64,000 bases of DNA from Micromonospora sp. WMMD812 (lineage in GTDB: Bacteria > Actinomycetota > Actinomycetes > Mycobacteriales > Micromonosporaceae). Position 1 is the stretch's first letter; each line of letters opens with the position of its first letter. Of the stretch, positions 1-13,200 are shown one piece after another. The stretch spans positions 1,736,001 to 1,800,000 of the forward strand of contig NZ_CP114904.1 of NCBI RefSeq assembly GCF_027497215.1, read 5' to 3'. A program made the position numbers and the translations under genes. A model generated the notes under the pieces. That model was not told the origin of the DNA. It worked only from the letters and a program-made list of their open reading frames with translations, and did not search any database.

Positions 1-3000
1 CACGTTCAGCGCGAGCGTGTGCACGACCGGCAACTCCGGGTCGGCCGCGCCGCCGAGCGCGTCGAGCGCCCAGTCCACGGGCTCACCGATCCGGAAGACC
101 CCCAGGTAGTTGACCGCGATCAGGGGTGCGGGCAGCGCGGCGAGCCGGGCGGACGTGCCGGCGTTGAGGTAGCGGAGCAGCCCGAAGCCGAGACCATCGC
201 CGGGCGTGGCCCGCACCTGCTCCTTGATCCGCTTGACAGCGTCGGCGGGGTCCCGCCCGGCCCCGGCGTCCAGCCGCACCGGGTACGTGATGGTGAACCA
301 GCCCACGGTCCGGCTGACGTCGGTGCCAGCGATCGTGCCGCGCCCGTGGTTCTCCAGCTCCACGACCAGGCCCGCGTCCGCCGCGGCGCCGAACGTCCCG
401 CGGCTCCGGACGGCCAGCGCCAGCGCGGTCAGCACCAGGTCCTCCGTACCGCAGCGGAAGGCGTCGGGAACCGCGCCGAGCAGCGGTTCTGCGACGTCCG
501 GGCCCAGCTCGACGGTAAGGTGCCGCAGCGTGCCGGTCGTGTCCCGGTCCGGCACCGGCGTCAACTCCGGTGGCAGCGCCGCCCCGCCGAGCACGCCTGC
601 CCAGTACGGCAGCTCGGCCACCCGCTCCGGGCGCTGTGCCTCCTCGGACAGCACGTGAGCCCACCGGCGGAACGACGTGGCCACCGGAGGCACAGCGTCC
701 GCGGAACCGGCGAGATCCTCCAGGAGGATCCGCCAGGAGACGCCGTCAATCGCGAGGTGGTGGACGGCCAGGAAGAGCCGGCCGGGCTCGTCCGGGCCCG
801 CGTCGAACCAGACCGCAACCGTGGTCCGGCCCTCGTCCGGATCCATCCCGCTGACGACACGGTCGGTCTCCTCGGCGATCACCTCGGCCCGCCGCGCGTC
901 CGGCAGCCCGTGCACGTCGACCCGCTCCACCGCGATCGGCGCCGCGCCGACCGGCCGTGCCTCCAGCGTCCAGTCCTGGCGGCGGAGACGCAGCACGTCG
1001 TGCCGGTCGGTGAGAGCGCGCAGCATCCGGTCGAGACGTTCCTGCCCGGTGCCGGCCGGCACCCTGATCAGCGCGGACTGGTGGAAGCGCGTAGTCGGGC
1101 CGCCCAGCTCGCGCAGCCAGTGCATGACCGGGGTGAGCGGCATCGGCCCAGTGCCGTCGTCCGGGGCCACGGACGCGAGTGCGGGCGCGGGCGCGGCGAC
1201 GGCCGCGAGCCCAGCCACGGTGCGGTGCCGGAACACGTCGCCGGGCGCGAGCACGAGCCCGGCCCGGCGGGCACGGCCGCTGAGCCGGATCGCGCCGACG
1301 CTGTCGCCGCCGAGCGCGAAGAAGTCGTCGTCGATGCCGAGCCTCGGCACGCCGAGCAGCTCGGCGAACGCCTCGTGCAGCGCGGTCTCGGCGGGCGTGC
1401 GCGGCGCCCGCCCGGGACCGGCCGGAGCGAACTCCGGCGACGGCAGCGCGGACCGGTCGAGCTTGCCGTTCGGAGATGAGGGCAACTCGTCGAGGAACAT
1501 GATCAGGTCCGGGACCATGTGGCCGGGCAGCGACCGCGCGGCGAACGCGCGCAGCTCCGCCGGGTCCGGACGGCCGTCCACGGGCACGACGTACCCCACG
1601 ATGTGCTGGGCGGTGCCGCGGTGGACAGTCACGGCGGCCTGTCCGACCCCGGGATGCTCCTGCAGTACGCCCTCGATCTCAGCCGGCTCGATGCGGTAAC
1701 CGCGCACCTTGACCTGCTCGTCGGCCCGTCCGACGAACTCGAGCTGCCCGTCGGCCCGCAGCCGGACCAGGTCCCCGGTCCGGTACATCCGGGAGCCGGG
1801 TGGGCCGGACGGGTCGGCGACGAAGCGCTCCGCGGTGGCGCGCGGCTGGTGGCGGTACCCGCGCGCCACGCCGGGCCCGGCCAGGTACAGCTCGGCCGTC
1901 ACGCCGACCGGCACCGGACACAGCCGCTCGTCGAGCAGCCGCAGCCGGACCCCGCGCAGCGGCGTGCCGATCGGTGCGCCACCGTCGGGGGTTAGCGGAC
2001 CACCGACGGTGGCCGCGATCGTGGCCTCGGTCGGCCCGTACGCGTTCAGCACCCGGCACCGCCCCGCCCACCGGTGCAGCAGGTACGGCGGGCACGGCTC
2101 GCCGCCGATGACGATCGTGGTGCCCTCCGGCAGCGCGTCGTCGGGGAAAGCGGCCAGCACCGACGGCGGCACCGCCAGGTGGGTGACCGCGTGCGCGGCG
2201 ACCAGCGGCGCGAGGTCCTCCGCGACGTTCCAGGCGTCAGTTCGGGGCAGCACGACCTGGCCGCCCGCCAGCAGCGTCACGCACATCTCCCAGTACGCGG
2301 TGTCGAAGCTGGGCGAGGCCGACTGCAGCATGCGGGTGTCCTCGCCCAGCCGGCCGAGCCGTTCCCGGGAGCCGGCTACCAGGTTTACGACGCCTCGGTG
2401 CGGCACCTCCACGCCCTTCGGCCGACCGGTCGAGCCGGAGGTGTAAATGACGTAGGCGGGGTGGTCCGGATGCGAGGGGACGCGCGGGTTAGTGTCGTCT
2501 GCGGTCAGCAGTTCGGCGCGTACCCCGGGGTCGTCCAGGTCCAGCACCGGATGCGTCTCCGCCTCCGCGCGCGTCAGCACCAGCACCGGCGCGGCGTCGT
2601 CGAGCATGTAGGCGATCCGCGCGGCCGGGTAGCCGGGGTCGATCGGCAGATACGCGGCGCCCGCCTTCGCGATCGCGAGCAGCGCCTCGACCAGCGCGAT
2701 CCCGCGCGGCAGCCGCACGGCCACCACGGTCTCCGGTCCGGCACCGCGCGCCACCAGCAGCCGCGCGAGCCGGTTCGCGGCCGCGTTCAGCTCGGCGGCG
2801 GTGCGGGTGACCGGCCCGGCCACGGCCACGATCGCGTCCGGATCGGCCGCCACCCGCGCCTCGAACAGCGACGCGACCGTGTGCGACGAGCCCGGATCCG
2901 GCGCGGCACCCCCGCCGGTGGCCGTCCAGACCTGCTCGGTCGGCGTGAGGATCTCCAGCGCGCTCACGGCAAGGTCGGGCTTCACGACGACCTGGCGCAG

Positions 3001-4299
3001 AATCATCAGGAGCCGGACCGCCAGCGCGTCCACGGTCGCCGGACGGAACAGCTCGGTGCGGTACTCGAGGCTGCACTCGACGCCGTCCGTGCCGAAGTCG
3101 CCGAGCACCCGCTCGCTCAGGCCGAGCGTGAGGTCGAAGCGGGCGATGCCGCTCGGCAGCGGCTCCGGACTGGTCTGTAGACCGGGCAGTCGCAGGTCGA
3201 GGCCCGCGTTGTTGTCCAGCGCGAGCATCACGTTGAACAGCGGATTGTTCCCGGCGGCCCGGTCGGCGGAGACCGCGTCGACCAAGCGCTCGAACGGCAG
3301 GTCCTGGTGTGCGAACGCCGCCAGGTCCGTCGCGCGCACCCGGCCGATCAGCTCCCGGAAGCTCGGATCGCCACTCACGTCCGTCCGCAGCACCAGCGTG
3401 TTCACGAAGAAACCGACCAGATCGTCCAGCTTTTCGTCGGACCGCCCCGCGACCGCCGTGCCGATCGGGATGTCCGTGCCCGCGCCGAGCCGCGAGAGCA
3501 GCACCGCGAACGCGGTCTGCACCACCATGAACAACGTCGACCGGGTCTCCCGGGCCAGCTCCACCAGGCGCGCGTGCAGGTCGGGGCCGATGACGAACCG
3601 GTGGGTGCCGCCCGCGTAGCCGAGTTCCAGCGGCCGTGGGTAGTCGGTGGGCAGCGTGAGCCGCTCCGGCATGCCGGCCAGCGCCTTCCGCCAGTACGAC
3701 AGCTGCGCGCCGGCCGTACTGTCCGGATCTCCCGCGTCGCCGAGTAGGTCCCGCTGCCACGCCGCGTAGTCCGTGTACTCGACCGGTAGCGGCTCCTGCG
3801 CCGGCGCCCGGCCGGCCCGACGCGCCTCATAGGCCAGCGCCAGGTCGGCCAGCAGCGGGCGCAACGACCAGCCGTCCGCCGCGATGTGGTGGATCAGCAG
3901 TAGGAGCACGTGCTCGGTCGCCGACCGCCGCGACAGCCAGGCCCGGATCGGGAACTCCGCGGCCAGGTCGAACGCGTGACCGGGATCCCCCTCGCCGACG
4001 GCCAGCCCAACCAGGCCGAGACCCGGCGGCGTCACCACCATAAACGGCTCGCCGTCCCGTTCGACCACCGTGGATCGCAGCGGCTCGTGCCGGCACACCA
4101 CGTCGTTGACCGCCAAGCTCAGTGCCTCCGCGTTGACCTCGCCCGACAAGCGCAGCGCCAGCGGCACGTTGTAGGTCGCGCTCGCGCCCTCCAGCCGATG
4201 CACGAACCACAGCCGCCGCTGCGCGAAGGACAACGGCACCACCCCGTCGCGGGTACGCCGTCCCAGCGCCACCCGGTCGGCCGTGCCCAGCCGGCCCGT
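1..4299 (-). other. NRPS module 4: C-A-T-E, D-configured residue
   Basis: The condensation domain has [10 protein letters not shown] near 3890. The adenylation domain (about 2930-1470) reads [21 protein letters not shown] and [12 protein letters not shown], giving an approximate code DTWAVGAIAK for which I know no clear substrate. The carrier motif is [10 protein letters not shown] (GGDS is typical before epimerases). The last visible domain is an epimerization domain, not a condensation domain. It has [24 protein letters not shown] and a VNYLG motif, and it reaches the window edge. Residue 4 should leave this module as the D-isomer. Confidence 0.85.
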
Positions 4300-7200
4300 C
4301 AGTCCCGCGGGCGTCCGCGCATCGAACAGGTCCTGAAGGGACACCTCCAGGCCCAGCAGCCCCCGGATCCGGCTGACCACCTGGGTCGCCAGCAGCGAGT
4401 GGCCGCCCAGCTCGAAGAAGTCGTCGTCGATGCCGACCCGCGGCACGCCCAGCACGTCCGCGAAGACGCCGCAGACCAGTTCCTCGCGCACCGACCGCGG
4501 ACCGCGGTTCCCGGCCGGCACCGCGCCGCGCACGGCCGGCAGCCGGGACCGGTCCACCTTCCCATTCACGGACAGCGGCAGCTCGTCGAGCACCATGAGC
4601 AGGCCCGGCACCATGAACTCCGGCAGCCGGGCGCGCAGGTACTCCCGTACCTCCGCCTGAAGTGTGGCGTGCCGGGACGCGCGCGCCGGCACGTTGGTCC
4701 ACGGCCCGTCGCCGTCGCCCGGCCGGTAGGCGCCGGTCACCGGCGTGCCGTCCGCGGCGCCGGCGACCAGGACCGCCTCGCAGGCGTCCCGGTCCTCCGC
4801 CCAGGTGACGACGGTCAGGTACCCGTGCCGGCGGCCGGCCGCGACCACGTCCTCGCGCCGGTCGCCTGGCAGCCCGGTGATTCTGAGGCGGTCCGGCGCG
4901 TCGGCCAGGCCGTCGAACACCATGTCACGGTTCCAGGCCAGCGCCGGTACGTCCCCGAGGTCGATCGGCACGGTCGGCGCGGTGTACAGCACCGCCTCGT
5001 ACCGGTAGCGGGTCAGCTCGTTGTCCCGCCGTGCCCGCTTGATGCGAATGTCCACGCCGGACGTCCCGGTGAGCCCGATCAGGAACTCCGGCGCCACCAG
5101 CAGCTCCCGCTCCTCCGCGGCGAGCCGTTCGGCCAGCACCGCAGCCTCCCCGGGACCCGCGTCCGGGCCGAGCCGGACGGCCGCGACCTCCGCGTAGAGC
5201 GCACGGGCCGCGCGCGGGTCCCGGAGGTCGCCCAGGTAGATCGCGCCGCCCGGGGCGAGCAGTCGGATCGCCTTTTCCAGCACGTCGGTGAGGTACTCGG
5301 CGCTCGGGAAGTACTGCACCACCGAGTTCAGGATGATCGTGTCGAAGCCGTCGCCGGGCAGCGTGTCGATCGCGTCCGCCGAGACCGCGTGCAGCCGCAC
5401 CCGGTCTCGGAGGCCGGGCCGCGCCACCACGTGCCTGCGCAGTCCCTCGATCGCCTCGCAGGAGAGGTCCGTTCCCCAGTACGTCTCGCAGTCCGGCGCG
5501 AGCGGTGCGAGCAGCAGGCCGCTGCCGACGCCGATCTCCAGCACACGCCGCGGGCGCAGCAGCCGGATCGCGGCCACCGTCTCGGCGCGCCACTCCTCCA
5601 TGTCGGGAAGCGGGATCGGCGCGCCGTCCAGCGCGCTCTGCCAGCCGGAGAAGTCCTCGCCGAAGCCGGCGTCGGCACCGGCCTCCTCATACTGGCTGCG
5701 GAACACGTCCCGCCACGCGTCGACCTGGGCCGCCTCACCGCCGGACGGCGTGTCCGGGGCGGGCACCAGGTAACCGATCAAGCCCTGATCGCGCACGGTG
5801 ACGGCTGCGGCCCGCACCCGCGGGTGCGCGGACAGTATCGCCTCCACCTCGCCGGGCTCGATCCGGTAGCCGCGCACCTTGACCTGGTCGTCCGCCCGCC
5901 CGGCGAAGCCCAGCGTGCCGTCCGCCGACCAGCGGGCCAGGTCGCCGGTGCGGTACATCCGGTCGCCGGGCGCGCCGAAGGGGCAGGCGACGAAGCGCTC
6001 GGCGGTGAGGCCGGGACGGTGCAGGTACGCGTCGGCGAGGCCGGGACCGGCGACGTACAGCTCCCCGGTGACGCCGGGCGGCACCGGCCGCAGCCGCGCG
6101 TCCAGCACATACACCCGCATGCCGTGCACCGGCCGGCCGATCGGCGGCACGCCGTCCCCGGTCAGCGGCGAGCTGATCGTGGCACACACCGTGGTCTCCG
6201 TCGGGCCGTACGCGTTGAACATCGTCCGGCCCAGGGACCAGCGGCGTACCAGGTCCGGCGGGCAGGCCTCCCCGGCCACCACCAGCGTGGTCACCGAGGG
6301 CAGGTCGCGGTCGCCGAGCGCGACCAGCGCGGATGGCGGCAGCGTCAGATGAGTGACGCCGAATTCGGCGGCCGTCGCGGACAGCGGGTCGCCGGGCAGC
6401 AGCCGGGTGGCCGGCGCGGTGACCAGCGTCGCGCCCGTCAGCAGCGCCATCACCAGCTCCCAGAACGCCGCGTCGAAGCTCGGCGACGCGAACTGCAGGA
6501 CACGGCTGCCCGGTCCGGCGCCGAACCACGCGCGCTGTGCCTCGGCGAGCGGAGCCGCCCCACGGTGGCTGACCACCACGCCCTTCGGCCGTCCGGTGGA
6601 GCCCGAGGTGTAGAGCACGTAGGCGGGCGCGTCCGGGGGAACCGCGACGCCGACCGGCCCGGCGGGCGCGGCGGCCAGGTCCGCCACGGTCTCCGGATCG
6701 TCCAGGAACAGGTCGGCCGGACGCCCGAGGTCCGAGGCGCGGGTGGTCACCAGCAGCGCGGGCCGGGCGTCGTCCAGCAGGTAAGCGATCCGGGCCTCCG
6801 GGTACGCCGGGTCGACCGGCAGGTACGCGGCGCCGGTCTTACCCGCTGCCAGCATCGCGGTCACCAGTTCCGGCCCACGGTGCAGCGCGAGCGCGACGAT
6901 TCGCCCCGGCCCGGCGCCCCGGCCACGCAGCAGGTACGCCAGGCGGTCGGATCGCTCGTCCAACTCGCGATAGGTGAGCCGGCCGGCATGGGACAGGATC
7001 GCCAGCGCATCCGGCCGGAGCCGGGCCTGCCGGGTGAAGAGCTCCGGCACGGACGCCGCCTCGGGCACCGCGCGTCCGGTGACGTTCCAGGTCTCCAGCA
7101 TAAGCTGGCGTTCGGCGCCGTCGATCAGGACGAGCGCGTCGATGCGTTGGTCGGGGTCGGCGGCGAACCCGCGGAGCAGCCGGTCGAGCCGGGTGGCGAG

Positions 7201-10200
7201 GCGGTCGACCGTGTCCGCGTCGAACATCGCGGTCGAGTACTCCAGGTATCCGTCGAGACCGCGCGGCCGACCGTCCGGGGCGTACGCCTCGTTCAGGCTA
7301 AGCGACAGGTCGAACTTGGCGACGCCGGGCGTGGTGTCGACCGGCTCGACCCGCAGGCCGGGCAGCGTGTAGTTCGCGGCCGGAGCGTTCTGCAGCACCA
7401 CCAGCACCTGGAAGAGCGCCTGGTGGGACAGCGACCGCTCCGGGTTGAGGTGCTCGACCAGGAGGTCGAAGGGCAGATCCTGGTGCGCGTACGCGTCGAG
7501 TGCGGTAGCCCGGACCCGGTGCAGCAGCTCGCGGAAGGTCGGGTCGCCGCTCGTGTCCGTGCGTAGCACCAGCGTGTTGACGAAGAACCCGACTAGGTCC
7601 TCCAGCTTCTCGTCGGTACGACCGGCGATCGGCGCCCCTATCGGCAGGTCGGTGCCCGCGCCTGAGTGGGTGAGCAGCACCGCGAACGCCGCCTGCACGA
7701 CCATGAACAGCGTGGTGTGCGTACGCCGGGCCAGGTCCAGTAGCTGCGCGTGCAGCCCGGCATCGAGGTGCACGGGGAGCACGTCGCCGACGAATGTGTT
7801 GATCGCCGGGCGCGGCCGGTCGGCGGGCAGCGTGAGCTGTTCGGGCATGCCGGCCAGCGTGTCCCGCCAGTAGGCCAGCTGCGCACCGGCCACGCTCGCC
7901 GGGTCGTCCGGGTCGCCGAGCAGGTCCCGCTGCCAGGACGTGTAGTCGGCGTACTCCACTGGCAGCGGCGCCCACGCCGGTGCCCGGCCCGCGCGGCGAG
8001 CCTCGTAGGCCGTCGCCAGGTCGGTCAGCAGCGGGCGCAATGACCAGCCGTCCGCCGCGATGTGGTGCACCAGCAGCAGGAACACGTGCTCGGTCGCCGA
8101 GACAGAGAACAGCGACGCCCGGACCGGGAACGTCGCGCTCAGGTCGAACGGGTAGCGCACCGCCTCGTGCAGCACGCCGGGCAGGTTGTCCTCGCCGACC
8201 GGGCGGACGTCCAGGCGCACCAGGCCGGCGGCGGGCGGGGACACCACCATGACCGGCCCGGCATCATCACCTTCCACGGTGGACCGCAGCGGCTCGTGCC
8301 GGCACACCAGGTCGTTGACGGCCGCGCTCAGCGCCGGCACGTCGACCGCACCCGACAGGCGCAGCGCCAGTGGCACGTTGTAGGTCGCGCCCTCGCCCTC
8401 CAGCCGGTGCACGAACCAGAGCCGGCGCTGCGCGAAGGACAACGGCACCGACCCCTCCCGGGCATGCTGTCCAAGCACCGGACGATCCGCGGTGTTCAGC
8501 CGGCCCACCAGGCCGGCGGGCGTCCGTACCGCGAACAGGTCCTGGATCCGCAACTCCAGCCCGAGCAGGCTTCGGATCCGGCTGACCACCTGAGTCGCCA
8601 GCAGCGAGTGACCGCCCAGCTCGAAGAAGTCGTCGTCCATGCCGACGCGCGGCACGCCCAGCACGTCCGCGAAGACGCCGCAGATCAGCTCCTCGCGCAC
8701 CGACCGCGGGCCGCGGCCTCCCACCGATGCCTCGCCCGTCACCTCGGGTAGCCGGGAACGGTCCACCTTCCCGTTCACCGACAGCGGCAGCTCGGGCAGC
8801 ACCGCCCACAGCCCAGGGACCATGAACTCCGGCAGCCGGGCGCGCGCCCCTGCCCGTACCCGCTCGGTGTCGATCGGCGTGCCGGCCGCGGGCACGAGAT
8901 AGGCCACGAGCCGGCGGCCGACGGCCGGGTCCCGCACCACGGTCACGAACGCCTCCGCGACCGCGGGGTCCTCGCTGAGCACCGACTGGATCTCGCCGAG
9001 CTCGATCCGATGGCCACGGATCTTGACCTGGTCGTCGTCCCGGCCGACGAACTCCAGCTCACCGTCCGCCCGCAACCGCACGAGATCCCCCGTGCGGTAC
9101 ATCCGCCCGCCCGGCGCACCGAACGGGCACGCCACGAACCGTGACGCGGTCAGTCCGGGCCGTCCGATGTATCCGCGCGCCACGCCGTGACCCGCGAGGT
9201 ACAGCTCGCCGGCCACGTTCGGCGGCACCGGACGCAGCCGTGCGTCCAGTACGTAGCCGCGGTCGCCGTCGAGGGTCCGCCCGATCGGCACGGTCTCGGC
9301 GTCGTCCGCGACGTCGGTCACGGCACCGGCGTACGCGAAGGTGGTCGTCTCGGTCGGGCCGTAGACGTGCACGACCCGCGTCTGCGGGCAGCTCCGCACC
9401 GCACGCCGGACCGCGCTCGGCGACACCAGCTCTCCGCCGAACCAGATCTGGCGCACGCCGGCCAGCGCGCCGGGCCGCTCCTCGATCAGGTGGTTGAAGA
9501 GCGCGGTGGTGAGGAAGACCGCCGTCACCGCCCGAGACTCGAGCAGGTCGGCGAGGCGGGACGAATCGGCCGTGCCGGACGGTGCGAGCACGCACTGCCC
9601 GCCGCGCAGCAGTGGCACCCACATCTCGTAGGTCGAGGCGTCGAACGCGTACGGCGAGTGGACCAGGACCCGCTCGTGGCCGTCGTCCCAGTGCCGGTCA
9701 CCGGCCAGGCTCAGCACGTTCGCGTGGGTGACCCCGATGCCCTTCGGCTCGCCGGTGCTGCCGGACGTGAACATCACGTACGCCAGATCGTCCGGGTGGC
9801 CGGTGTGCGGCCCGGCCGGCCGCGGTATCGACGACGCCGCCGGGTCGCCGATCCTGACCACGGGTATGCCGCCCACCTCCTGGTGCGCGGTGTCCACCAG
9901 AAGCGCGGTCACGCCGGCCCTGTCGAGGACGAACTCGCGGCGCCGCGGCGGGTCGCCCGGGTTTAACGGCACGTAGGCGGCGCCTAGCCGCAGCACCGCG
10001 AGGGTGGCCGCGATCAGCTCCGGCGAGCGCTCGACCAGCACCGCGACCCGGTCGCCGTGACCGACCCCGGCGCCGCGCAGTCGCACAGCGAGCACGGCCG
10101 CGGCCTCGTCCAGCCGTCGGTACGTCCAGGTGTCGGCGTCCGCGGCCCGGATCGCGATCGCGTCCGGCGTCCGCGCGGCCGTCTCCGCGAACCGTTCCTG

Positions 10201-13200
10201 CACGGTGGTGCCGGGTGCCGCGTTGAGCGGGCCGCCGTTCCACTCGTGGAGAATCCGGGCCCGTTCCGCCGGGGAGAGCAGCGCGATGTCGCCGACCCGG
10301 ACCTCGGGGTCGCGCACGGCCGTGTCCAGCACGCGCACTAGCCGCTCGCCGAGCAGCGCCACCGAGGCCGGGTCGAACAGGTCGGCGGCGTACTCGATGA
10401 CGCCGCAGAGCCCAGCGTCCCGCTCCTCGTCGAGGCTCACCGTGAGGTCGAAGCGGGAGGTACCGGTGCGGATCACCTGGGCGTGCGCGCCGAGGCCGGC
10501 CGGCGCGGTCGGGGCGGGCGTGTTGTTCAGCACCAGCATCACCTGGAACAGCGGCTGGTGGGACAGCGACCGCTCCGGGTTGAGGCCCTCCACCAGGCGC
10601 TCGAACGGCAGGTCCTGGTGCGCGAACGCCTCCAGGTCCGCCGCGCGCACCCGGCCGATCAGCTCCCGGAACGTCGGGTCGCCGCTCAGGTCTGTCCGCA
10701 GCACCACGGTGTTGACGAAGAATCCGACCAGGTCGTCCAGCTTGCCGTCGGTCCGGCCTGCCACCGCGGTGCCGATCGGCACGTCCGTGCCCGCGCCCGA
10801 CCGCCAGAGCAGCACCGCCAGCGCCGCCTGCACCACCATGAACGGCGTCGACCTGGTCTCCCGCGCCAGCTCCACCAGCCGCGCGTGCAGGTCAGCTCCG
10901 ATGACGAACCCGTGGTTGCCGCCGGCCTGGTCGCGCACGGCCGGGCGCGACCGGTCGGCCGGCAGCGCGATCGCGGGCGGCAGAGCGTCCAGCGCGGCAC
11001 GCCAGTAGTCCAGGTCCGCAGCCCACGAACCGTCCCTCTCGCCGGCCAGGTCCCGTTGCCAGAGCGCGTAGTCTCCGTACTCGACCGGCAGCGGCTGCCA
11101 CACCGGGGCCCGGCCCGCCCGGCGCGCCTCATAGGCGATCGCCAGGTCGCGCATCAGCGGCCCCACCGACCAGCCGTCCGTCGCGATGTGATGCATCAAC
11201 AGCAGAAGCAAGCGCCCGTCGAAGAGCAGCGCCCGGATCGGCAGCTCCGAGGCCAGGTCGAAGGCGTACCCGACCGCGTCCTCCGGCGCGCCCTCGCCGG
11301 CGACGATCTCGACCAGGCCCGGCCGGGGCGGGGTCACCACCAGGTACGGCTCGCCGTCCCGCTCCGCCACGGTCGAGCGCAGCGGCTCGTGCCGGCACAC
11401 CACGTCGTTGACCGCCAGGCTCAGCGCCCCGGCGTCGACGTCACCGGAGAAACGCAGCGCCAATGGGACGTTGTAGGTGGCCCCCGCCCCGGCCAGCCGG
11501 TCGACGAACCACAGCCGCCGCTGCGCGAAGGAGAGCGGCACGGCGCCGTTCCGGTCGCGCCGCCGCAGGCCGCCCCGGTCCGCGGTGTCCAGCCGCTCGG
11601 CCAGCCCAGCCGGCGTCTGCAGGTCGAAGAGATCCTGGATGGACACCTCGACGCCGAGTTCCGCGCGCAGGCGGATGATCAGGCGGGTGGCGAGCAGCGA
11701 GTGGCCGCCGAGGTCGAAGAAGCTGTCGTCCGGCCCGACCCGCGGGACCCGCAAGACCTCAGCGAAGACCTGGCAGAGGTTCCGCTCGAGCTCGGTCTGG
11801 TGCCGATCTTCCGGTGCTGATCGTTCTACCCGGTCCGTTCCCGGGGCGGGCAGCGCGGCCCGGTCGACCTTGCCGTTCGGCAGCAGCGGTAGCTCGCCGA
11901 GCACCACGAACGCGTCCGGTACCAGGTATCCGGGCAGCCGGGCCGCCGCGAACGCGGTGAGACTGGTGGTGTCCCGCCCCGCCGCCGAGGCCGGCACCAC
12001 GTAGGCGACCAGCGCGTCGTCCCGGGCCACGGCCACGATCTGCGCCACGTCCGGATGGCGACCGAGCACGGCCTGCACCTCGCCGGGCTCGACCCGGTGG
12101 CCGCGGATCTTGACCTGGTCGTCGTTCCGGCCGACGAACTCCAGCTCACCGCCGGCCCGCAGCCGCACCAGATCCCCCGTGCGGTACATCCGCCCGCCCG
12201 GCGCGCCGAACGGGCACGCCACGAACCGCGATGCGGTCAGGCCCGGCCGACCGGCGTACCCGCGGGCGAGGCTGTTGCCGGAGACATAGAGTTCGCCGAC
12301 GGCACCGGGCCGGACCGGCCGTAGCGCGTCGTCGAGCACGTGCACAGCCGTGCCGCGCACGGCGGTGCCGAGCGGCGGCGGCCTGTCGCCGGCCAGCGGC
12401 GTGCTCATGGTGGCGCACACCGTGGTCTCGGTCGGGCCGTAAGCGTTCACCATCCGGCGTCCCGGCGCCCACCGGCCGGCGATCGCCTCGCCGATCGCCT
12501 CGCCGGCGACCACGAGCGTGCTGACGCCCGGCAGCGTGGCTTCGCCCATCGCGGACAGCGCGGAGGGCGGCACCGTCAGGTGCGTCACGCCGTGCGCTCG
12601 AACCAGGGCGGCCAGGTCGTCGCCGGGGCGCAGCCGGTCCTGCGCGGCCACCACCAGGGTCGCGCCGGAGAGTAGCCCCATCGCGGTCTCCCAGAAGGAG
12701 GCGTCGAAGCTGGGCGAGGCGAACTGCAGCACCCGGGCGCCGGGGCCGGCGCCGAGCCGGTCCCGCTGCGTGGCGACCAGGTCGCCGACGCCGGCGTGCG
12801 TGACCACCACCCCCTTCGGCCGGCCGGTCGAGCCGGAGGTGTAGATGACGTAGGCAGGGTTGCCGGGCGCACAGGTCCTGGCCGCCGTCACGGCTTCGGC
12901 TCCGGTGTCCAGCTTGTCGAGCCGGATGACCGGCGGGTCGGCCGGCTCGTATGGCTGGTCGGTCAGCATCAGCAGCGGCTGTGCATCGGCGAGCATAAAC
13001 TCGATCCGGTCGGCCGGGTAGGACGGATCCACCGGCAGGAAGGCCGCCCCCGCGTGCCACGTCGCGAGCATCGCCGTCACCAACGCCCGCCCGCGCGGCA
13101 GCATCAGCGCGATCACCGTCTCGGCGCCGGCACCCCGGCGGGCGAGCACCGCGCCCAGCCGCTCGGCGTCCGCGCGCAGGTCCCGGTAGGTGACCACGCC

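Noticed and set aside
1..1250. A fifth condensation domain at the NRPS end
   Set aside because: The [24 protein letters not shown] and VNYLG motifs and the preceding GGDS carrier identify an epimerization domain.
3910..7566. A 1,218-codon open frame on the plus strand
   Set aside because: It lies antisense to the NRPS in GC-rich DNA, is made mostly of Arg, Gln, Pro, Gly and Val, and shows no domain. The NRPS frame on the other strand has all expected motifs.
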